A stretch of 64,000 bases of DNA, taken from assembly GCA_964488555.1 (NCBI GenBank), contig CAZAUF010000001.1:124001-188000 (forward strand). Direction: 5' to 3'. Numbering within the stretch: position 1 is the first letter of the stretch; every line of letters starts with the position of its first letter. The stretch comes from UBA2112 sp964488555. Lineage in GTDB: Bacteria > Patescibacteriota > Saccharimonadia > Saccharimonadales > Saccharimonadaceae. The notes under the pieces are model-generated. The model searched no databases, was not told the origin of the DNA, and saw nothing but the letters and a program-made list of their open reading frames with translations. The position numbers were made by a program, and so were the translations under genes. This document shows, in pieces, positions 59,036 to 64,000 of this stretch.

Positions 59036-59396
59036 TGAGAACCTCCGTTCCTACGCTCGATGCTGCAGCTGATGACCCTTTGATGTGTTTCGTGTCATCG
59101 TTCTGCTTCAACGCTTCTTCTTGTTTTTTAATGTTGTTCCTTAGATCTTCTGCGATCTGCTCCTCTGGAGTCAGCTCTTTTTTCTGGCTGGTGCTAGTGT
59201 CGTCAACAGCTTTTTGATCATTCTGCTTCTTGTCGTATAGTACCCAGCCACCTACAGCAGCTGCCACCACCACGACCAGCACGACCAGGCCAACGACGAG
59301 CTTTTTACGTGTTGCTTTGGATCCGCTGGAGCTCGATGCCAAATGGCTTGTATCAGGCTTGGAGCTGCCGGAATCCTTTTTCTCGTGTGAATCCAT
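59010..59396 (-). CDS. Single-pass membrane protein, unknown function
   Basis: 128 residues from ATG 59396 with AAGGGAAG upstream. Ser/Lys-rich cytoplasmic part, one span at about 36-56 (LVVGLVVLVVVVAAAVGGWVL), then a charged, coiled-coil-like external part (TPEEQIAEDLRNNIKKQEEALKQNDD). An in-frame ATG at 59432 overlaps the -10 and is rejected. Coupled to the secreted helical protein. Confidence 0.75.
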   Translation of the reverse strand: MDSHEKKDSGSSKPDTSHLASSSSGSKATRKKLVVGLVVLVVVVAAAVGGWVLYDKKQNDQKAVDDTSTSQKKELTPEEQIAEDLRNNIKKQEEALKQNDDTKHIKGSSAAASSVGTEVLNEVQQLKD

Positions 59397-59433
59397 ACAC
59401 TTCCCTTTACGTTTACGCTTATATGTCAGCATT

Positions 59434-59462
59434 ATAGTAAAGATGTTGTAGTTTTGTAAATA
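59434..59462 (-). promoter_or_regulatory. Promoter of the two-gene envelope unit
   Basis: TTACAA (59457-59462), 17-base spacer, TATAAT (59434-59439). Confidence 0.75.
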
Positions 59463-59544
59463 CCTTTTATGCTTTTAGCAAAGAGATTTGCGGCACAAAA
59501 AATAAGAGCCGCTTTTGGGCTCTTATTTTCCTGCAATACACTCG

Positions 59545-60147
59545 TTATGCTTTTGTGATAACTTGATCGGCCAAGCCGTATTCCACTGCTTCTTTGGCAC
59601 CCATCCAAAAGTCACGATCGGTGTCTTTCTCGATTCTACTGAGCTTCTGGCCAGTATTCTTCGCCAGCAGTTCATTAAGTCGATGTTTCAGGTAAAGACC
59701 TTCCCGCAGCGTAATCTCCTGATCGGATATCTTGCCTTGGGTACCACTCGACGGCTGATGGATCATTAGACGGCTGTTCGGCAAGACGAAGCGTTTGCCC
59801 TTGGTGCCGCTCGAGAGCAAAAACGCACCCATGCTTGCTTGCACTCCGATACCTATTGTCTGTACGTCTGGAGCAATGTATTGGATAGTGTCATAAATAG
59901 CAAACCCGTCATACACACTGCCGCCAGGACTGTTGATATATAGCTTGATGTCCTTTTTCGAATCTTCGTATGCCAAGTGCAGCAACTGCGCCACGACCAG
60001 ATTGGCAGTGTGCTCGTTGACGTCTTCACCCAGAAAGACGATGCGCTCATTGAGCAAACGACTGTAGATGTCGAACGCTCGTTCACCGTCACTCGTCCGC
60101 TCTATGACGGTGGGGACTAGATAATTGGAAGGTTTAGCAATACTCAT
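59545..60147 (-). CDS. clpP: ATP-dependent Clp protease proteolytic subunit
   Basis: 200 residues. Catalytic Ser in GVQASMGAFLL, His in RLMIHQPS, Asp in the later DRDFWM region; FLGEDVNEHTANLVVAQLLHL and YINSPGGSVYDGFAIYDTIQ are standard. Works with ClpX/ClpC unfoldases (not in window). Its promoter is overlapped by a perfect CIRCE operator, and the -10 lies eight bases before the ATG, so a leaderless message under HrcA control is predicted. Confidence 0.97.
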   Translation of the reverse strand: MSIAKPSNYLVPTVIERTSDGERAFDIYSRLLNERIVFLGEDVNEHTANLVVAQLLHLAYEDSKKDIKLYINSPGGSVYDGFAIYDTIQYIAPDVQTIGIGVQASMGAFLLSSGTKGKRFVLPNSRLMIHQPSSGTQGKISDQEITLREGLYLKHRLNELLAKNTGQKLSRIEKDTDRDFWMGAKEAVEYGLADQVITKA

Positions 60148-60155
60148 ATATGCAA

Positions 60156-60185
60156 AGTATAACGCAGTATTAGCACTCTAGTCAA
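60156..60185 (-). promoter_or_regulatory. Promoter of clpP
   Basis: TTGACT (60180-60185), 18-base spacer, TATACT (60156-60161), eight bases to ATG. The -35 is embedded in the CIRCE element. Confidence 0.8.
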
Positions 60186-60196
60186 GTGAGTGCTAA
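60170..60196. promoter_or_regulatory. CIRCE operator (HrcA binding site)
   Basis: TTAGCACTC, nine bases, GAGTGCTAA: an exact match to the CIRCE consensus. It covers the clpP -35, so HrcA binding would block polymerase. The hrcA gene is not in the window. Confidence 0.93.
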
Positions 60197-60203
60197 CAAC
60201 AAA

Positions 60204-60251
60204 GGGGGGCTCCGCCCTCCGTGTGTCTCTAGAAGTAAATTCCAGAGACAC
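60204..60251 (-). terminator. Hairpins and terminator 3' of tig
   Basis: GTGTCTCT/AGAGACAC (60223-60251) followed on the minus strand by GGGC-GGA-GCCC (60207-60217) and CCCTTTGTTG. CGATGC/GCATCG and GGCTTTAGCC hairpins lie just before. T-run is short, so efficiency is uncertain. Confidence 0.5.
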
Positions 60252-60300
60252 GCTCCTCCGGCTAAAGCCGATGCTACGCATCGTTGCTTGCAGCTTGGTA

Positions 60301-61575
60301 CTAAGAGTTGAGTTCGACGAGACGGTCGATAGTTTTGTCGGTCAACAGTCGATTCGCGATGTCGCGCTGGAGTTCTGGAGTCGTAAAGTCCTGACCTGAC
60401 TTATCGCCATACTGCTGCTGGTATTGATTGATTTTGGCAGCTAATTCTTCATCTGTGGCGGTGATTTTTTCTGCCTTGCTTAACTCCGAAAGTACAAGTC
60501 CGGCTTTGACACGACGCACAGCAGCGTCACGCACTTCACCTGCCTGCCACTCTTCATATGTCAGCTTTTTGTTACCCAAGTAGTTGTCGAGTGTCAGACC
60601 CTGATAGGCCAGGTTTTGCGTCATATCCTGTTCGATAGATCGTGCCTGGTCACTTACAAGAATTTCCGGTACTGGTACTGTGCTCACCTCGGCCAGCTTG
60701 CCAATCAATTCGTCTTTGAACTTATCTTCTGCTTCACGCTCACGCGCAGCAGTCAGTTCACGCTTAATGTCGTCTTTGAGTTCTTTGACCGTCTTGAACG
60801 GACCGGCTTTGGCAGCAAATTTATCGTCAAGTTCTGGCAGGACAACTTCTTTGACTGTCTTCAGTTTGACGGAAAATACAACCTTTTGCCCGGCCAGAGA
60901 TTCGGCATAGTAATCCTTGGGAAATGTCAGCGGCACGTCGAACTCATCACCAGCCTTATGACCCACCACAGCTTCTTCGAACCCTGGGATGAACTGGTTT
61001 GAGCCAAGCGCGAGCGTGTAGTTCGTCGCTGAGCCGCCGTCAAATGCCACGCCATCACGCTTGCCCGTGAAATCAATCACAACCTCATCATCAGTCTTTG
61101 CTGCACGTTTGACTTCTTTGCGCTCAGCAAAACCGCGACGCATACGTTCTATGACGTCATCGATGTCAGCGGCGGTTACTTTACCAACCGTTTTTTTGAC
61201 GCCGAGCTTCTTGTACGCACCAAGTTTTACGACAGGCATCACCTCAGCCTCAGCAACAAATTCCAGCTCTTGACCAGGAACATACTTCTTGATTTCAACT
61301 TCGGGACGGTCAAGTGCCTGAATTTTTTGTTCGGTAAACGCCACGGAGACGGCCTTACTAAGCGCGTCATCGAGCGTCTGCTGCATCAATGCATTTTGGT
61401 CAACATATTTCGCGGCAACACTTACTGGCACCTTGCCCTTGCGAAAGCCAGGGGCTTTGACGGTACGAGCGAGTTTTGTCAATGCAACCTGTTGTGCATC
61501 GTCAAGTTCTTGCTTGCCGACGGTGATTGTCACGGAAACTTTGGTATCGGATAGGTTCTTAATGGTGGTTTTCAT
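60301..61575 (-). CDS. tig: Trigger factor
   Basis: 424 residues from ATG 61575. Ribosome-binding domain with APGFRKGKVP in place of GFRxGKxP (residues about 40-49). A PPIase domain follows (about 145-235, DEVVIDFTGKRDGVAFDGGSATNYTLALGSNQFIPGFEEAVVGHKAGD), then the helical C-terminal chaperone arms. Extended -10 TGT-TATAGT lies nine bases before the ATG. A longer in-frame start at 61623 crosses the promoter and is rejected. Confidence 0.96.
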   Translation of the reverse strand: MKTTIKNLSDTKVSVTITVGKQELDDAQQVALTKLARTVKAPGFRKGKVPVSVAAKYVDQNALMQQTLDDALSKAVSVAFTEQKIQALDRPEVEIKKYVPGQELEFVAEAEVMPVVKLGAYKKLGVKKTVGKVTAADIDDVIERMRRGFAERKEVKRAAKTDDEVVIDFTGKRDGVAFDGGSATNYTLALGSNQFIPGFEEAVVGHKAGDEFDVPLTFPKDYYAESLAGQKVVFSVKLKTVKEVVLPELDDKFAAKAGPFKTVKELKDDIKRELTAAREREAEDKFKDELIGKLAEVSTVPVPEILVSDQARSIEQDMTQNLAYQGLTLDNYLGNKKLTYEEWQAGEVRDAAVRRVKAGLVLSELSKAEKITATDEELAAKINQYQQQYGDKSGQDFTTPELQRDIANRLLTDKTIDRLVELNS

Positions 61576-61641
61576 ACTCGGACTACTATAACAGATACAC
61601 AAAAAGATAGCGACCTCTAGCACTATCTAGCAAGGGGGAGA

Positions 61642-61673
61642 CCCCGGCTCGCCCAGGTGCAGACGAGCCGGGG
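61642..61673 (-). terminator. GC-rich hairpin after the 130-residue secreted protein
   Basis: CCCCGGCTCG/CGAGCCGGGG perfect ten-base stem with a 12-base loop; followed by TCTCCCCCTT on the minus strand, a weak T-run. Confidence 0.6.
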
Positions 61674-61689
61674 GTGTTCCCCAGCGGAG

Positions 61690-62082
61690 TCAGTAGCGAT
61701 AGTGTGTGCAACCGCCACAATCATCCCTCCAGTGATGGTCACGATCATTAATCGTCGTGTACCTCCACCAAGGGAATCCCCAGCACTCTATGCCGCCGCT
61801 CCAATGGCGGCCATAGCACTGGATATTGTTGTTACCGTCGAATCCAAACCATACATCCTGATAGCGACCGCCGAATCTGGCATCCCACACAGGACGATCC
61901 TGGCGACATGCCTGCATCGCTGCGTTATGGTCTACCCAGACTCGCTCTCCATAAGGATGAGCGGAAGCGACCGCCGGAGTGGTTACAGTGGAAACGACGA
62001 GCGGCACCGCTGCCACTCCTGCCCCGCTGAGGAGCGCGACGCTTGCGACCGCTGTTTTGGCCGCGACAGACTTGACGTCCAT
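61690..62082 (-). CDS. Small secreted Trp/Cys-rich protein
   Basis: 130 residues. Signal peptide to about residue 42 (SVAAKTAVASVALLSGAGVAAVPLVVS ... AVASA-HPYG). The mature part is rich in Trp, Tyr, His and Gly with five Cys (QACRQ, QCYGRH, ECWGF, DDCGGC) that probably form disulphides. GGGGG precedes the ATG; TTTTCA-17-TATACA upstream. No family recognised. Similar style to the 87-residue protein next door. Confidence 0.75.
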   Translation of the reverse strand: MDVKSVAAKTAVASVALLSGAGVAAVPLVVSTVTTPAVASAHPYGERVWVDHNAAMQACRQDRPVWDARFGGRYQDVWFGFDGNNNIQCYGRHWSGGIECWGFPWWRYTTINDRDHHWRDDCGGCTHYRY

Positions 62083-62121
62083 CCCAAACCCCCTTTCGGG
62101 TAGTGCTCAGAAGCGTACAAG

Positions 62122-62150
62122 TGTATAATAGCCATTTTTCTCTGTGAAAA
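62122..62150 (-). promoter_or_regulatory. Promoter of the 130-residue secreted protein
   Basis: TTTTCA (62145-62150), 17-base spacer, TATACA (62122-62127). Confidence 0.6.
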
Positions 62151-62189
62151 CTGTAAAATATCTAGCACAAAAAAGTGCCGTCATGGAAA

Positions 62190-62223
62190 ACTCCGCGCCC
62201 GTCGCTAGGACGAGACGCGGAGT
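62190..62223 (-). terminator. Terminator after the 87-residue secreted protein
   Basis: ACTCCGCG/CGCGGAGT with inner CGTC/GACG and TTTTCC following on the minus strand. Confidence 0.8.
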
Positions 62224-62242
62224 GGTTCCGGGTAGGTCATGG

Positions 62243-62506
62243 TTATGGTGGCGGCGGTGGGAAGACTCGATAACAGTTACGTCCTCCGAACCCAAAAACG
62301 TACACGGCGTCGCAGTGAATATAGCTGCCATCCGCCTGCGGTGGATAGTCACACGACTTCCACTGAGTCGTCGGTACGATGCCCGACGTACAAAAGTCAG
62401 CACTCGCCGGTGGTGCCTGACTCAGAGCGACGACACCGCCACACATTAACACGCCTACTCCAAGAACACCCGGAGCTACGGTCTTCACCGCACTTTTTGG
62501 GAGCAT
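62243..62506 (-). CDS. Small secreted Cys-containing protein
   Basis: 87 residues, AAAGGAGG seven bases before the ATG. Signal peptide VKTVAPGVLGVGVLMCGGVVALSQAPPASA-D. Mature part of about 50 residues has four Cys (DFCTSG, KSCDYP, IHCDAV, RNCYRV), aromatic residues, and a C-terminal poly-Pro tail. No family recognised. A TATAAA lies about 40 bases upstream. Confidence 0.7.
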   Translation of the reverse strand: MLPKSAVKTVAPGVLGVGVLMCGGVVALSQAPPASADFCTSGIVPTTQWKSCDYPPQADGSYIHCDAVYVFGFGGRNCYRVFPPPPP

Positions 62507-62583
62507 ATCCTGACCTCCTTTGGGATTGATATACTCTGGGCATTTTTATAGTAGATGTTTTTTAACTTTGTGTCTGTGAAATA

Positions 62584-63921
62584 TTAGATATCCAAATCGA
62601 TATCTGCCGCATCTGAGTGGTGGCGACGATCTTTCACGTAGCTGATGATACGTTCAAGGCTCAGCTTTTGCTCCATTGACGTCGATGTTTCCTTGAGTGT
62701 GTACAGCTTTTCGCGAACTTCCTCTGCTCCTACAAACAATATATAAGGAATTTCCTTTTTCAGAGCACTTTTGAGCTGTTTGTCGAGCTTGCGTCCGCTG
62801 ATATCGACTTCGACCGCAACGCCTTCGGCGCGAAGCTGTCGAGCAACGTCGAGTGCCGCTGGCATGCTATCGTCGACCACGATGATGATCGCTTCGGTCG
62901 TAGTAGAAAGTTTTGGCAACAAATCATGGGATCGAAGGAATAGCTCGGTCGTGGAGAGTCCCGGAGCAAATCCAACCGTAGGAATGGGGTCAGCACCAAA
63001 CAGACCGACCAGACCATCATAGCGACCACCACCGAACATGGCGCGGTTGTTGTCTGGATGCAAATCAAATACTTCAAACACCATGCCCGTGTAATAGTCA
63101 AGACCTCGCATAAGCGTCACGTCAAATCGAGTGTTGGTCACGCCGGCCTCTTCGAGCAGTTCAAACAACCGCTCCAGTTCCTGGACTGCCGCAGATTCAT
63201 GCAACTCCGCAGGCAGATCAGCAACCGTTTTGGCCTGAACCAAATGGCTTAGCTTTCTCATGCCTTCCTCTACCTGCTCATTGCCAAATATCTCGGCTGC
63301 CTGCTGCGCGAATTCGTCCGAAGAAATTTTTTCTTTGCGATCGAAAAGTTTGATCATAAGTTGCGACCCAACCCCATCGAGACCAAAATACTCGGACATC
63401 ATATGGTTGATAAGATCGCGGTTGTTGATACGGATAACATACATGTCGTCGCGCGCTCCGAACGCTCGCATGATTTCATGAGCAAGCGTGATTACCTCGG
63501 TATCGGCCAGCACGCCTTCGACACCAAATAGGTCGGCATTCAACTGCCAGAACTCGCGCTCACGACCACGCTGCGGACGCTCATAGCGCATGAAGTTGGC
63601 AATGCTGTAAAGTCGAGCAGGATACGGCATCTCCTGACGCTTCGCCGCTACCATACGGCTGATGCTGGGCGTCATCTCGGGGCGGATCGCCACTGTACGA
63701 TCACCTCGGTCCGTGAAGCTATATGTTTGCTCATTTGCCAGTTCCTGTCCGGATTTGGCGGTGTAGACCTCTAGAGGCTCCAGAAGCGGCGCGCCGTATT
63801 CCTGATAACCGTACAGTTCGACAACCTTGCGCCATGTGTCAAAGATGTAATTTTGCACTCGTTTGTCTTCGGGATAATAGTCCCGCGTGCCTTTATAACC
63901 TAGAGGAGAGAGCGTACTCAT
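62584..63921 (-). CDS. hisS: Histidyl-tRNA synthetase
   Basis: 445 residues. Class II motif 2 (YSIANFMRYERPQRGREREFWQLNADLFG), the HisA signature MRGLDYYTGMVFEVF, and GGGRYDGLVGLFG and PTVGFAPG motif 3, then the C-terminal anticodon-binding domain. Charges tRNA-His. TATAAT (63928-63933) is six bases before the ATG, the tightest leaderless arrangement in the window. Confidence 0.97.
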   Translation of the reverse strand: MSTLSPLGYKGTRDYYPEDKRVQNYIFDTWRKVVELYGYQEYGAPLLEPLEVYTAKSGQELANEQTYSFTDRGDRTVAIRPEMTPSISRMVAAKRQEMPYPARLYSIANFMRYERPQRGREREFWQLNADLFGVEGVLADTEVITLAHEIMRAFGARDDMYVIRINNRDLINHMMSEYFGLDGVGSQLMIKLFDRKEKISSDEFAQQAAEIFGNEQVEEGMRKLSHLVQAKTVADLPAELHESAAVQELERLFELLEEAGVTNTRFDVTLMRGLDYYTGMVFEVFDLHPDNNRAMFGGGRYDGLVGLFGADPIPTVGFAPGLSTTELFLRSHDLLPKLSTTTEAIIIVVDDSMPAALDVARQLRAEGVAVEVDISGRKLDKQLKSALKKEIPYILFVGAEEVREKLYTLKETSTSMEQKLSLERIISYVKDRRHHSDAADIDLDI

Positions 63922-63927
63922 AACCAG

Positions 63928-63933
63928 ATTATA
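63928..63933 (-). promoter_or_regulatory. -10 box of hisS
   Basis: Perfect TATAAT six bases before the hisS ATG; -35 candidate TGTCAA is weak. Confidence 0.6.
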
Positions 63934-63960
63934 ATAGCATTTTTATCTGTTTGACACCAG

Positions 63961-64000
63961 TTAGCGTCGGAAGATGGTATCAAGCAGCTCTTTGCGAGAC
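63961..64000 (-). CDS. Possible C-terminal end of an upstream gene
   Basis: An open minus-strand frame entering from the right edge ends at TAA 63961-63963, the last residues reading SRKELLDTIFRR. Too short to identify; the frame choice rests on its coding look and its ending just before the hisS promoter. Confidence 0.35.
   Translation of the reverse strand, partial: SRKELLDTIFRR

Noticed and set aside
1..64000. CRISPR array or insertion sequence
   Set aside because: No regularly spaced repeats of 25-40 bases, no cas genes, and no transposase or integrase motifs were found in reading the window.

Overview
The window looks like a chromosomal piece of a Candidate Phyla Radiation bacterium, most likely Candidatus Saccharibacteria (TM7). 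The reasons are: a compact ribosomal-protein cluster with no room for L30 (rpsE and rplO abut at 15920), no adk or map between secY and infA, short RNA polymerase subunits, small proteins throughout, and several single-pass or secreted proteins of unknown function. TGA acts as a stop (for example in ATGA overlaps), so the standard bacterial code applies rather than the UGA-Gly code of Gracilibacteria/Absconditabacteria. The phylum call is inference from gene content.

Layout, left to right. 1-1177: end of an acyl-ACP desaturase gene and three tRNA genes (Thr, Tyr, Thr). 1237-5738: a minus-strand unit of a TPR protein, holB-like, rluA-like, trpS, an AstE/AspA-family hydrolase and a 64-residue protein. 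It is headed by a leader with a short Trp-containing ORF and mutually exclusive antiterminator/terminator helices. 5741-7264: an unknown gene and an alpha/beta hydrolase. 7285-31040: the S10/spc/alpha ribosomal cluster on the minus strand (rpsJ, then rplC to rpsH, rplF to rplO, secY, infA, rpmJ, rpsM, rpsK, rpsD, rpoA, rplQ, rplM, rpsI). It is broken into separate transcription units by inserted genes: a DEAH helicase, a deoxyribosyltransferase-like gene, a sortase-like gene, and a mostly plus-strand block at 27-30 kb. 31.1-49.3 kb: tuf, fusA and rpsG-rpsL in canonical order, spread out by accessory blocks that include two phage-tail-fibre-like genes, a Kef-type antiporter, PAP2 phosphatase, YajQ and many unknowns. 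50.8-58.2 kb: rpoC and rpoB. 58.3-64 kb: envelope proteins, clpP under a perfect CIRCE operator, tig, two small secreted proteins and hisS.

Together the rpoB-rpoC-rpsL-rpsG-fusA-tuf-rpsJ-rplC...rpsI order of the ancestral superoperon is kept on one strand, but each block has acquired its own promoter and terminator. Many independently transcribed genes have a -10 box only 6-11 bases before the start codon, which implies leaderless mRNAs. Genes inside operons or behind long leaders carry ordinary Shine-Dalgarno sequences.

The most interesting items are: the putative Trp-codon attenuator of the trpS operon, a promoter-to-terminator structured RNA at 47945-48110, a beta-prime subunit that has lost both zinc sites, a sortase without its catalytic cysteine, and an isolated tail-fibre-like operon with a structured leader.
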